Assembly: GCA_963730115.1 (NCBI GenBank)
Contig: CAVSQM010000003.1
Span: 50,309-114,308, forward strand
Reading direction: 5' to 3'
Length of the DNA: 64,000 bases
Source: DASQFQ01 sp963730115
Lineage (GTDB): Bacteria; Actinomycetota; Thermoleophilia; Solirubrobacterales; Solirubrobacteraceae
Below the pieces are notes generated by a model. It had not been told where the DNA came from. It did no database searches and saw nothing but the letters and a program-made list of their open reading frames with translations. This document shows, one piece after another, positions 33,867 to 42,461 of the stretch. The position numbers and the translations under genes are program-made. Position 1 is the stretch's first letter, and each line of letters opens with the position of its first letter.

Positions 33867-34430
33867 GTGCTGCGCCACCCCGATCCGCCCCTCTCCGACG
33901 GCGTGATCACGCTGCGGGCCAAGACGCGCGAGGACATCGACGCGCTGGTCGCGATCTGCCAGGACCCGGCGATCCCGCGCTGGACGCGCGTTCCGAACCC
34001 CTACCGCCCCGCGGACGCGGAGGCGTGGATCGTGGTCTCCGAGCTCGAGCTGGAGGCCGAGAGCGGGATCGACTGGCTCGCCGTCGACGAGCAGGACGAG
34101 GTCGTCGCGAGCCTCGCCATCCAGCACATCCGCGCCGGCGAGGGCCTCGGCGAGGTCGGCTACTGGGTCGCGGCCGGGGCGCGCGGACGCGGGTTCGCCA
34201 CGCGAGGCGTCCGCCTCGTCACCGCGTGGGGGCTCGGCGAGCTCGGCCTGAAGGAGCTCGAGATCATGACCCACGAGGACAACGTGGCCTCGCAGGGCGT
34301 GGCCCGCGCCGCCGGCTATGCCGAGACCGGCGAGACGCACGTGCCGCCGCGCGAGGGCCTCCCGCCCGGCCGCTACCTCGTCTTCACGACTGGAAGCGCC
34401 GGCCGAGCCAGTCGACCAGCGGCGGGATGA
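33867..34430 (+). CDS. GNAT acetyltransferase (RimJ/RimL-like)
   Basis: 187 aa from GTG 33867, chosen because CACACT lies seven bases upstream as in other leaderless genes here; ATG 33840 is the alternative. LSDGVITLRAKTREDIDALVA starts the fold; acetyl-CoA motif A is VGYWVAAGARGRGFATRGVRLV; then ELEIMTHEDNVASQGVARAAGY. This is the RimJ/L pattern of N-terminal or small-molecule acetylation; the substrate is unknown. The 3' end overlaps the convergent esterase gene by 47 nt. Confidence 0.88.
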   Translation: MLRHPDPPLSDGVITLRAKTREDIDALVAICQDPAIPRWTRVPNPYRPADAEAWIVVSELELEAESGIDWLAVDEQDEVVASLAIQHIRAGEGLGEVGYWVAAGARGRGFATRGVRLVTAWGLGELGLKELEIMTHEDNVASQGVARAAGYAETGETHVPPREGLPPGRYLVFTTGSAGRASRPAAG

Positions 34431-35034
34431 GCCGCGGGTCGACGATGTGGGGCACGCCGGTCTCGCGGTAGGCCACGTCTGCCCCCGCCGCCCTCGCGCG
34501 GTCGCGCGCCCGGTGCCCGAGCTCGACCGAGATGACCGGGTCCAGCGTGCCGTGCGTGATCGCGACGGGGAAGCCGTCGAGGCCGGCGAGCTGGAGCTCG
34601 AAGCCGGGCACGCTGGGGATGAACCCGCTCATGGCGAGCAGCCCGGCGGGGCGCGGGCGGTCGGGCCCGAGCGCGAGCGCCCACGCCATCACCGCGCCCT
34701 GCGAGAAGCCGCCGAGCACGGTCTGCTCGATCGGCACGCCGGTGCGCTCGGCCAGCCCTTCGAGCCACGACCCGAGGCGCTGGAAGGTCGTCGTGAAGCT
34801 GTCCGGGTCGGGGTAGCCGACCTCCTCCACCACGTACCAGTGCGAGCCGATCGGCGGCAGCTGCAGCGGCCCGCGCGGGAAGGCGCCGACGAGCCGCCCC
34901 TGCGGGTCGAAGACGTCGAGCAGGGGGAGGAGGTCCTGCTCCGAGGTGCCGCGGCCGTGCAGCAGCACGATCGCGCCGGCGGGCTCCCCGTCGGCCTCTC
35001 GCAGCTCGTATACGAGATCGTCGACGTCGGCCAC
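34384..35034 (-). CDS. phospholipase/carboxylesterase-family hydrolase
   Basis: 216 aa from GTG 35034, eight bases after TAGCGT on its strand. Family pattern: IVLLHGRGTSEQDLLPLL, HWYVVEEVGYPDPDSF, nucleophile elbow GGFSQGAVMAWALAL, acid in THGTLDPVISVEL, and the terminal His in GVPHIVDPRL. Members hydrolyse short acyl esters or thioesters. It is divergent from the 35064 gene across a perfect palindrome. Confidence 0.9.
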   Translation of the reverse strand: MADVDDLVYELREADGEPAGAIVLLHGRGTSEQDLLPLLDVFDPQGRLVGAFPRGPLQLPPIGSHWYVVEEVGYPDPDSFTTTFQRLGSWLEGLAERTGVPIEQTVLGGFSQGAVMAWALALGPDRPRPAGLLAMSGFIPSVPGFELQLAGLDGFPVAITHGTLDPVISVELGHRARDRARAAGADVAYRETGVPHIVDPRLIPPLVDWLGRRFQS

Positions 35035-35039
35035 CAGCG

Positions 35040-35057
35040 CGGACGCTATAGCGTCCG
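35040..35057. promoter_or_regulatory. 18-bp palindrome forming a two-way leaderless promoter (CGGACGCTATAGCGTCCG)
   Basis: A perfect inverted repeat lies between GTG 35034 (minus) and GTG 35064 (plus). Its centre gives TAGCGT on each strand, 8 bases before the leftward and 9 bases before the rightward start. One element can therefore serve as the -10 region in both directions, and the same symmetry could make it a repressor site. Confidence 0.55.
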
Positions 35058-35063
35058 AGGCCG

Positions 35064-35507
35064 GTGGACCAACCGCTCCTCGTCCTGCTGCTGCCCCAGC
35101 CGCTCGAGCGCTTCCATCTCGAGCAGCCCGTCCGCGAGCTGCTGCGTGCGCAAGGCGTCGTGGCGGTCGATCCGTCGCGCTTGCCGCTGGGGCGGATGGC
35201 CCCGACGTTCGCGGCGCGCGCGGCGATGGGTCAGGCGCGGCGCATGAAGCTGCCGGGCGCACCGGCGGCGGTGGCGGTCTTCCACCCGCTGCAGATGTTC
35301 CTGGCCGGGGCGCTGCTCGCCCGCCACCCGCGCGCGGAGCTCTGGTACGGGCGGCCGGAGGAGGACGCGGCGCTCGTCGAGCTCGACCAGACCGCGATGG
35401 AGCGCGCGGTGTTGACGCGGTCGCCGGAGGAGCTGCTGGCGGTCGCGCCGCTGCGGATGGCGGAGCTGGGGATCCTCAGCGGCCCGCCGAGCGCACCCGC
35501 GGCCTGA
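35064..35507 (+). CDS. conserved hypothetical protein, 147 aa
   Basis: GTG start MDQPLLVLLLPQPLERFHLE. The sequence looks like a small alpha/beta domain: VDPSRLPLGRMAPTFAARAAMGQARRMKLPGAPAAVAVFHPLQMFLAGALLARH, then ELWYGRPEEDAALVELDQTAMERAV. It resembles the N-terminal part of a glycosyltransferase-like Rossmann fold but lacks recognisable catalytic residues. I cannot assign a function. It shares the palindromic promoter with the divergent esterase and converges on the FlgD-Ig-like gene with a 32-nt overlap. Confidence 0.65.
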   Translation: MDQPLLVLLLPQPLERFHLEQPVRELLRAQGVVAVDPSRLPLGRMAPTFAARAAMGQARRMKLPGAPAAVAVFHPLQMFLAGALLARHPRAELWYGRPEEDAALVELDQTAMERAVLTRSPEELLAVAPLRMAELGILSGPPSAPAA

Positions 35508-37341
35508 CGCGGCGCAGGATGTCGGCGATGTTGCGCGTGATCTGCGCGACCTCGCGGTCCGTGCCCGCGCGCTGGGCCCACTCGGTGAGCCCGACGCGGA
35601 TCTCGACGCCCTTGCCGAGCCGGGTGGCGGTGAGCGCCGGGAGCGCCTCGCGCGGCACCTCGCCGTCGGCCTCCGCCTGCTCGCGCTCCTCCTCGGAGAC
35701 GTCCTGCCCCAGCGCGGTCAGCACCTTGGCGCGGCGCGTCTCCGGCCGCGCGAGCGACTCCTCGAGGCGGCCGAAGGCGGGCAGCTCGCCGTCGGAGCCG
35801 GTGAGGAGGCCGAGCGAGGGATCCTCGGCGAGCGCGGTCAGCGGCAACGGCGTGCCGTCCTCGGTGCGCGGGTCGGACAGCGGCTCGAGCCGAGCGCCGA
35901 ACGGGTCGGTGGGGATCGGCTGCGTCGGCTGCGTGAGGCGGTTCTCGCCGACTCGCACGCCGCGGCGCAGCGACTCGGTGCCGAAGCTCGCGAGCCGCCC
36001 GCCGGCGTCGACGTAGCCGCGCAGGCGGCGGGCCAGCGGGCGCGGGATCCAGCGGAGGGAGCCGGCCAGGAGCACGCCCTCGCGGTCGGTGGCGCGCGGA
36101 TCGCGCGAGCGGGCGAGCGCGAGGTCGGAGGTGAGGTCGTAGCGGATGCGCGCGCGGTCGAGGAACACGAGCAGCGGCGCGGTGTCGGTGAGGAACGAGG
36201 CCGGGAGGCCCTGGGTATGGACGCGCGGCCACTCGACCGGGCCGCCGGTCTCGAGCGAGTTGGGCAGCCCGTCGCCGTCGTCGTCGACCTTGTCGACCCC
36301 CAGCCATGTCATCACCGGCGCGACCACGAGCAGCTTCGCGCGCTCCTGAGCCTGGACGAGGAACGGCACCCGGGCCCGGTATGGGCCGGAGGTGACGCTG
36401 AGCAGGTAGGCGCCGGAGACGCCGTTGGGCGCACGCACGCGGAGCGTCCTGCCGGGCTGGGCGTTGCCGCGCCGGATCGGGCGCGAGGCGCCGACGCGGC
36501 GGAGGGTCCAGCGGTACGGCCGGCCGCGCGAGTCGACGAAGAACTGCACCCGGCTGCCGGCCCGCACCGCCCCGACCGGGGGCTGGGCGGCGATCTGGCG
36601 GATGGTGAGGCCGGGCTTGCCGCGGACCTGGCCCTGGACGGGCGGGAGCACGGCGGGCGCGGTGCCGAGGTTGCCGCTGCGGTCGCGGACGCGCACGACG
36701 ACCATGTACGTGCCCGGCGGCGCGGGCGCGCCGCGGGTGCGGCCGTTCCAGACACCGCGGCGGCTGCCCCTGCGGCCCTTGAAGCGCGCGATCTGCTGGA
36801 CCGGCTCGACGTCGGTGCGCAGGATGCGGAAGCGCGGCGCGCGGCGGCGGCCGACGCCGCGGGCGCGGATCTCGAAGCTGCCCGGGACCGGGCCGGAGAT
36901 CTTCGGCTCGACCGAGACGACGACCGGCGTCGGCGCGGTCGTGTCGACCACGAAGGAGCCCGCGATGGTGATCGTCCGGCCGGTGCGCCGGAGGTCGAGC
37001 TGGAGGCGGTAGCGGCCGTCGGCGGCGGTCGCGCCGGCGTCGGTCTTGCCGTCCCATACCAGCGTGACGTCGCGGTCGGGGTCGGCCTCGATCCCCTCGG
37101 CGAGGCGGCGGACACGGTCGCCGTCCTCGTTGACGACGGTGGCCGTGAGCACGTCGGCCTCCTTGACCTTGAACGTGATGCGGGCGCTGTCGCGGCGGCC
37201 GTCCCCGTTCGGCGAGAAGAAGCGGATGAGCTGCGTGTACTCCGCCACGGACTCCGCGCTCTTCAGGCGTTGGGCGACGAAGAACGCCCCGAACGTCGCC
37301 GCCACGAGCAGCGCGAAGACGACCCGGGCGAGCGTGCTCAC
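35476..37341 (-). CDS. exported protein with FlgD-type Ig-like repeat and C-terminal DMFase/DUF6605-like domain
   Basis: 621 aa, GTG start. An N-terminal helix (VVFALLVAATFGAFFVAQRL) is the anchor or signal. FSPNGDGRRDSARITFKV (about 42-59) is the hallmark of FlgD/CHU_C Ig-like domains, with a second unit near 165-205 (GTYMVVVRVRDRSGNLG). From about 330 a different domain begins (LLVVAPVMTWLGVDKVDDDGDGLPNSL; LRGYVDAGGRLASFGTESLRR) resembling the glutamine-amidotransferase-like C-terminal fold of N,N-dimethylformamidase large subunits. Surface or cell-wall role inferred. Confidence 0.75.
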   Translation of the reverse strand: MSTLARVVFALLVAATFGAFFVAQRLKSAESVAEYTQLIRFFSPNGDGRRDSARITFKVKEADVLTATVVNEDGDRVRRLAEGIEADPDRDVTLVWDGKTDAGATAADGRYRLQLDLRRTGRTITIAGSFVVDTTAPTPVVVSVEPKISGPVPGSFEIRARGVGRRRAPRFRILRTDVEPVQQIARFKGRRGSRRGVWNGRTRGAPAPPGTYMVVVRVRDRSGNLGTAPAVLPPVQGQVRGKPGLTIRQIAAQPPVGAVRAGSRVQFFVDSRGRPYRWTLRRVGASRPIRRGNAQPGRTLRVRAPNGVSGAYLLSVTSGPYRARVPFLVQAQERAKLLVVAPVMTWLGVDKVDDDGDGLPNSLETGGPVEWPRVHTQGLPASFLTDTAPLLVFLDRARIRYDLTSDLALARSRDPRATDREGVLLAGSLRWIPRPLARRLRGYVDAGGRLASFGTESLRRGVRVGENRLTQPTQPIPTDPFGARLEPLSDPRTEDGTPLPLTALAEDPSLGLLTGSDGELPAFGRLEESLARPETRRAKVLTALGQDVSEEEREQAEADGEVPREALPALTATRLGKGVEIRVGLTEWAQRAGTDREVAQITRNIADILRRVRPRVRSAGR

Positions 37342-37350
37342 GTAGCGGTG

Positions 37351-38808
37351 CTAGGGAGCCTTGTCGCTGCCGACGACGACGGCGATGTCGGCGTTCTCAC
37401 CCGCGAGCGCCTGCGTCTCCGCGTCGATCGCACGCAGCTCGGAGATGTCGAGCTCGCGCCCGATCTCACGCGCCTGGCGGCGCGCGTCGCGGGCGTAGAA
37501 GATCGTCGAGGCCGCGCGCTGCTGGTCGGTGAAGTCGCCGGTCGTGCCGCGCTTGTAGCCGCTCGACTGGAGCTTGTCGGCGGTGCTGGCCGCGAGCCCG
37601 TTGACCGTCGTGCCGTTGAAGACGGCCACGGTCGTGTCTCCCCGGCTGGCCGGCTCGGACGAGCTCCCGCCGCCGCCACCGCCGCTGGTGCCACCGCCGC
37701 CGTCGTCGGTCGCGGCCGGGGTGGGCGTCGCGGCCTGGTTGGGCGCGGGCGTCTCCTCGTCGCCGCCGAGCAGCTGCGTCGCGGCGAGCACGCCCAGCGC
37801 GACGAGCACGGCAGCCACACCACCGGCGATCGCCAGCGACCGCCCGCGACGGCTGCTGGAGGGGGCAGGCGGGGGCGGAGGCGCCCCGGGGCGCCGTGGC
37901 GGCATGGTGACCGGGCGCCGCGGCGAGGCGGACGGCGTTGACTGGCGCAGCGGCGCGGCGGCGGGGAGAGGCGCGGCAGGGCCCGGCGCGTCGGCGGCGG
38001 GCGCGGCAGGGCCGCCCGGCGCGTCGGTCGCGGGTCCGGCGGGGCTTCCTTCCGGCGCCGCCTCGGGCGGGGCGGAAGGTGTCCCGTCAGGCGCGTCCTC
38101 ACTGGCCGGCCCTTCGGGCGGGCCCGCTTCGGCGGCGGCTGCACCGGATGCCGCTGCGGCAGCGGCGCCGGCTCCGGCCACGCCTGCGGCCGTGCTCGGG
38201 CGCGGGATGGCCGGAGGCTGGGCACCGGCGGGCGGCGCGCCGTTGGTGGCCGCGACCGGGGTCTCCGCTCCGACCTCGTCCTCGTCCTCGTCTTGTTCGG
38301 CCTCCTCGGCCTCGCCGCGTGGCTCCTCGTCGTCGGCGTCCGGCTCGTCCGCCGCCTCCTCCTCCTCGGTCTCCTCCGGCTCGATGGCGAGGACGGGCTT
38401 GCGGCCGTCCTCGGTCTCCGGGCCGTAGACCGTCGGCTCCTCCTCTTCCTCCTCTTCGCCCTCCGGCCGCTCGGCGACCGCGGTCGCGGTGCCGGCCACG
38501 GGCACGGCGGGGCCGACCGTGCCGCTGCGGCCACCGGCCGCGGTGGCGGCGGCGACCGGCTGGGCCTGGACGGCCGCGGCGGGCGCGGGCGGGCGCCTCG
38601 CGGCCTCGGCCTGGGCGATCGCGCGCTCCTCGACCTCGCGGGCGCGCTCGGGCGCGCGGCCGGCCCATTCGCGGAGTCGCTTGACCTCCCGCGCCTGGGC
38701 GAAGTAGAGCAATGAGAGCACGGCCAGGCCGAAGAAGGCTGCGATCCCGACGTAAGCGCCGTACTTCTCGACCTGGTCCTCTATCGAGAACGCGAGCAGG
38801 AGGACCAT
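37351..38808 (-). CDS. LytR C-terminal-domain (LytR_C) membrane protein with long disordered region
   Basis: 485 aa. An N-terminal helix (YVGIAAFFGLAVLSLLYFA) is followed by a charged helix, then ~230 residues of acidic and Ala/Pro-rich disorder (EEEEEEEPTVYGPE, APPEAAPEGSPAGPA). A second helix (LAIAGGVAAVLVALGVLAATQLL) leads to a Gly/Ser linker and a final LytR_C domain (TVAVFNGTTVNGLAASTADKLQSSGYKRG ... ADIAVVVGSD). LytR_C domains occur with cell-wall glycopolymer ligases; here the ligase domain itself is absent. It neighbours polysaccharide genes. Confidence 0.85.
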   Translation of the reverse strand: MVLLLAFSIEDQVEKYGAYVGIAAFFGLAVLSLLYFAQAREVKRLREWAGRAPERAREVEERAIAQAEAARRPPAPAAAVQAQPVAAATAAGGRSGTVGPAVPVAGTATAVAERPEGEEEEEEEPTVYGPETEDGRKPVLAIEPEETEEEEAADEPDADDEEPRGEAEEAEQDEDEDEVGAETPVAATNGAPPAGAQPPAIPRPSTAAGVAGAGAAAAAASGAAAAEAGPPEGPASEDAPDGTPSAPPEAAPEGSPAGPATDAPGGPAAPAADAPGPAAPLPAAAPLRQSTPSASPRRPVTMPPRRPGAPPPPPAPSSSRRGRSLAIAGGVAAVLVALGVLAATQLLGGDEETPAPNQAATPTPAATDDGGGGTSGGGGGGSSSEPASRGDTTVAVFNGTTVNGLAASTADKLQSSGYKRGTTGDFTDQQRAASTIFYARDARRQAREIGRELDISELRAIDAETQALAGENADIAVVVGSDKAP

Positions 38809-38826
38809 GAAACGGACGCGACCAGT

Positions 38827-40794
38827 CTAGGCGGTGGCCCCGTCGGCAGACTCAGCTGCCGGTGCGGACGACACCGCGACGGGCTCTTCGGGCTCGAGAC
38901 GCAGGCTCGCCAGCTGGCCGACGACTGACGCCAGACCGGCCGGATCGCCCTCGAGCGTGAGGACGTTGATGCGGTCGAAGGTCTCCTCCACCCAGGCGGG
39001 ATCGATGCGCGGCCGGTCGGCGCGCAGGATGCGCTGGGCCGGGGTGGGCTGGGGATGCTCGTAGGGGTTGAACAGGTCCTCGTGCAGCTTCTCGCCGGCG
39101 CGCGGCCCGACGATCTCGATCGCGATGTCGCGCCCCGGCCGCAGCCCGGAGAGCCGGATCATGTCCTTGGCCAGCTCGAGGATCGAGACCGGCTCGCCCA
39201 TCTCGAGCACGAACACCTCGCCGCCCTTGCTCAGCGACCCCGCGCGGATGACCAGCTGCACCGCCTCCGGGATCGTCATGAAGTAGCGCGTCATCGACGG
39301 GTCGGTCACCGTCACCGGCCCGCCGGCCGCGATCTGGCGGCGGAAGATCGGCACCACCGAGCCCGACGAGCCGAGGACGTTGCCGAAGCGGACGCTGGCG
39401 AAGCGCGTCGCCGGATAGCGCGAGTCGGCGGCCTCGACCGCCCACTCCGCCAGCGCCTTCGACGCGCCCATGACGGTCGCGGGCGCGACCGCCTTGTCGG
39501 TCGAGACGAGCACGAACGTGCGCACGCCGGTGTCGCCGGCCACGCGGCACATCACGCGCGTGGCGAGCGCGTTGTTGCGCACCGCCTCGATCGGGTTGGT
39601 CTCCATCAGCCCGACGTGCTTGTAGGCGGCGGCGTGGAAGACGACGGTCGGCTGGTGCTCGGCGAACACCTCGCGCATCCGCTCCTCTTCCTTGCAGTCG
39701 GCCAGCACCGAGACCGTGTTGAGCGCGTGCCGGTCCTCGATCAGCTCGCGCTCGATCTCGAACAGGTTGTCCTCGGCGTGATCCAGCAGGATCAGCCGCT
39801 GCGGGCGGACGCGCGCGATCTGGCGACACAGCTCGGCGCCGATCGAGCCGCCCGCGCCGGTGACGAGGACGACCCGCCCGGTCAGGTACTCGCCGACCCG
39901 CTCGACCTCCATCCGCACCGGCTCGCGCCCGAGCACGTCCTCGACCTTGACCTCGCGCACCTGGCGCATCAGCCGGCCGCCGGTCTGCAGCAGCTCGAAG
40001 ACGGTCGGCATCGTCCGCACCGGCACCCCGCGCTCGCGGCACGCGGCCACGACCTTCGCGCGCATCGTGCCCGGCGCCGAGGGGATCGCGATCAGCACCT
40101 CCTGCGGCTCGACGTCGTCGAGCACCCGGCTCAGCTCGCCGGTCGTGCCCAGCACCTCGACCCCGCGGTCGATCGGCGCGCCCTGCTTCCGCGGGTCGTC
40201 GTCGATGAAGCCGACCGGCCGGTAGCCGAGCTCGGGGTTGCGCACGATCTCGCGCAGCAGCAGGCGGCCGCCGTCGCCTGCGCCGACGATCAGCACCGAG
40301 CGCGCGTCCTTGCGCATCCGCGAGCCGCGCCACGGCCGCTCGTAGATCGCGTGGACGATGAAGCGCACGCTGCCGAGGAACAGCAGCATCAGGAGCCCGT
40401 AGAGCGCGAGCACGCCGGTCGGGGCGTTGACCGACACGAAGCCGCGCGGCGGCGCCAGCAGCAGCTTCGGCTGCACGACCGCGATGTAGGCGACGAGCGC
40501 GAGCACGGCGGCCAGGCAGGCCTGCGCGATCCGCAGGTACTCGGCCTGGGACGCGTAGCGCATCCAGTGCCGGTAGAGCCCGAACAGCGTGAAGATCGCG
40601 ACGTTGCCGATCACTACGAAGCCGAGCGTGCGCTCGAACAGGTCCTGGTAGAGCTCGGGCACGCCACCGGCCCCGTCGAAGCGAAGTCGATAGGCGAGGA
40701 AATAGGCCAGCGCGACCAGCCCGGCGTCCAACGCGACCTGCGAGAGAGAGTGGCGATGGACGGGGAAGGCCGCGGTACTGAACCTGCGGCGCAT
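38827..40794 (-). CDS. membrane-bound nucleoside-diphosphate-sugar epimerase/dehydratase (CapD/PglF/WbpM type)
   Basis: 655 aa. Four N-terminal helices (first VALDAGLVALAYFLAYRL), a CoA-binding-like Rossmann region (SVLIVGAGDGGRLLLREIVRNPELGYRPVGFIDDDPRKQG) and a C-terminal SDR domain with VTGAGGSIGAELCRQI (about 310-325), HAAAYKHVGLMETNP and LVSTDKAVAPATVMGASK. These enzymes are usually UDP-GlcNAc 4,6-dehydratases that open bacillosamine or aminosugar routes. The DegT aminotransferase ends 1 nt into it (TGATG), giving the expected dehydratase-plus-aminotransferase pair. Confidence 0.95.
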   Translation of the reverse strand: MRRRFSTAAFPVHRHSLSQVALDAGLVALAYFLAYRLRFDGAGGVPELYQDLFERTLGFVVIGNVAIFTLFGLYRHWMRYASQAEYLRIAQACLAAVLALVAYIAVVQPKLLLAPPRGFVSVNAPTGVLALYGLLMLLFLGSVRFIVHAIYERPWRGSRMRKDARSVLIVGAGDGGRLLLREIVRNPELGYRPVGFIDDDPRKQGAPIDRGVEVLGTTGELSRVLDDVEPQEVLIAIPSAPGTMRAKVVAACRERGVPVRTMPTVFELLQTGGRLMRQVREVKVEDVLGREPVRMEVERVGEYLTGRVVLVTGAGGSIGAELCRQIARVRPQRLILLDHAEDNLFEIERELIEDRHALNTVSVLADCKEEERMREVFAEHQPTVVFHAAAYKHVGLMETNPIEAVRNNALATRVMCRVAGDTGVRTFVLVSTDKAVAPATVMGASKALAEWAVEAADSRYPATRFASVRFGNVLGSSGSVVPIFRRQIAAGGPVTVTDPSMTRYFMTIPEAVQLVIRAGSLSKGGEVFVLEMGEPVSILELAKDMIRLSGLRPGRDIAIEIVGPRAGEKLHEDLFNPYEHPQPTPAQRILRADRPRIDPAWVEETFDRINVLTLEGDPAGLASVVGQLASLRLEPEEPVAVSSAPAAESADGATA

Positions 40795-41894
40795 CAGCGC
40801 ATTCTATTCGGGGCCACGGCGCGCGCGGCCTCGACGACCTCTTCCGCCTGCTCGCGGCTGAGCACCGGGCTCATGGGGATCGCGAGGTGGGTGCGGGCGA
40901 CCTCGGCGGTGGCCGGGAGGTCGGCGCCGGCGGCGTAGGGGCGCATGGCGGGCTGGAGGTGAGTGGGCACGCGGTAGTAGGCCTTGTGCCCGATCTCGGC
41001 CTCCTTCAGAGCAGCGGCCAGCGCGTCGGGCTCCGGGTGGCGCACGACGTAGAGGTGCCACGCGGGCGTCGATCCCGGCGCCGCCGCCGGGAGCGTCACG
41101 ACTTCGCCCAGCCCGGCCTCGTCGTAGAAGCCCGCGCCGGCGCGGCGGCCGTCGGACCACAGGTCGAGGTGCGGGAGCGTGATCCGCAGCAGCGCCGCCT
41201 GCAGCTCGTCGAGCCGTGAGTTGTGCCCGATGAGCTCGAACGTCACCTTGTCGCGCGAGCCGTGGAAGCGCAGCATCCGCACGGTCTCGGCGAGCTCGTC
41301 GTCGCTCGTCACCACGGCGCCGCCGTCGCCGAACGCGCCGAGGTTCTTGGACGGGAAGAAGGAGAAGGTCGAGATGGTGCCGAGCGCGCCGGCGCGGGTG
41401 CCGTCGGCGGCGGCCGCGCCCGCGGCCTGGGCGGCATCCTCGAGCACGGGCACGCCCAGCGCCTCGATCTCCTTCACGGGCGCGACGTTGCCGAACAGGT
41501 CGACGACGATCACCGCCTTCGTGCGCGGCGTGAGCACGGCCCGGACGGTCTCCGGCGTCACGCAGAACGTGTCGGGGTCGACGTCGCAGAACACCGGCCG
41601 CGCGCCGGTCGGCGGGATCGCCTCCGCGCTCGCGTAGAACGTGAAGGAGGGCACGACGACCTCGTCGCCGGGCCCGACGCCGAGCGCCCGCAGCGCGAGC
41701 GTCAGCGCGTCGGTGCCGTTGGCGACGCCGATCGCATGGCCGGCGCCGAGGTAGTCGGCGAACTCGCGCTCGAAGGCGGTGACCTCGGGGCCGAGGATGT
41801 AGCGCCCGCCGTCGAGCACCTCGAGCGCCTTCGCGTGCAGGCGCTCGCGCAGGGGAGCGAGGGGTGTCGAGGTGTCGAAGAGAGGGACCGCCAT
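40794..41894 (-). CDS. DegT/DnrJ/EryC1/StrS-family PLP aminotransferase
   Basis: 366 aa from ATG 41894. MAVPLFDTSTPLAPLRERL, GRYILGPEVTAFEREFADYLG, GVANGTDALTLALRALG, EDAAQAAGA, and the PLP lysine in FFPSKNLGAFGDGGAV are standard. It aminates 3- or 4-keto sugar nucleotides such as the product of the adjacent dehydratase. On its strand TAGCCT lies 11 bases before the ATG. It is divergent from the STAS gene. Confidence 0.95.
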   Translation of the reverse strand: MAVPLFDTSTPLAPLRERLHAKALEVLDGGRYILGPEVTAFEREFADYLGAGHAIGVANGTDALTLALRALGVGPGDEVVVPSFTFYASAEAIPPTGARPVFCDVDPDTFCVTPETVRAVLTPRTKAVIVVDLFGNVAPVKEIEALGVPVLEDAAQAAGAAAADGTRAGALGTISTFSFFPSKNLGAFGDGGAVVTSDDELAETVRMLRFHGSRDKVTFELIGHNSRLDELQAALLRITLPHLDLWSDGRRAGAGFYDEAGLGEVVTLPAAAPGSTPAWHLYVVRHPEPDALAAALKEAEIGHKAYYRVPTHLQPAMRPYAAGADLPATAEVARTHLAIPMSPVLSREQAEEVVEAARAVAPNRMR

Positions 41895-41955
41895 TGCAGG
41901 GGAACAGGCTATTGGCCGATACTGTTGCCGTTGAAAGAGGGTAAGTAGGCAACAC

Positions 41956-42423
41956 GTGTTCACCTCGCAATCGCTGCGCTCGGTCGTGCGCCCCGGAGAC
42001 CTCGCGGTCCGGGAGCAACGGCTCGACGACGTCGTCCACCAGATGGACCTCAAGGGATCGCTCGACGACGCGAACGCCCGTGAGCTCAAGCGCCGCATCG
42101 ACGCCGCCCTCGCCGGCGGCGTGCGCTGGCTGATCGTCGACCTCGCCGAGGCCGCCCCGGTGGGCGACGAGGCGCTCGGCGCGCTCTCCAGCGCCGTACG
42201 CGAGCTGCGCTCCCGTCGCGGCGAGCTGATCCTGGCCGGCGCCGCGCCGGACGTCGGCGCGCGCATCAACGAGTACGAGGTGCCGCTGCGCCCCGCCCTG
42301 GCCGCCAACGTCGACCAGGCGATCATGATCCTCAAGATGCTGCGGCCGAAGACGTCGGTTTCGCGACCCAAGCAGCGCATCACCTCGCTGACGCTGCCGC
42401 GCATCGAGCCCCGCAGTTCCTGA
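41956..42423 (+). CDS. STAS-domain protein (anti-sigma-factor-antagonist-like), phosphosite replaced
   Basis: 155 aa, GTG start. STAS fold at about 28-125: VVHQMDLKGSLDDANARELKRRIDAAL, RWLIVDLAEAAPVGDEALGALSSAVRELRSRRGELILAG. In SpoIIAA-type antagonists the loop reads D-S/T-S/T-G-L with a phosphorylatable Ser; here it is GDEALGAL, with Glu/Ala in its place. The protein may therefore be constitutively in one state or act as a plain scaffold. The C-terminus (RPKQRITSLTLPRIEPRSS) is basic. No partner anti-sigma kinase is adjacent. Confidence 0.85.
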   Translation: MFTSQSLRSVVRPGDLAVREQRLDDVVHQMDLKGSLDDANARELKRRIDAALAGGVRWLIVDLAEAAPVGDEALGALSSAVRELRSRRGELILAGAAPDVGARINEYEVPLRPALAANVDQAIMILKMLRPKTSVSRPKQRITSLTLPRIEPRSS

Positions 42424-42461
42424 CGGCGCTCTCATGAGCGGGCGCTAGCCTGGGCTGCCGC

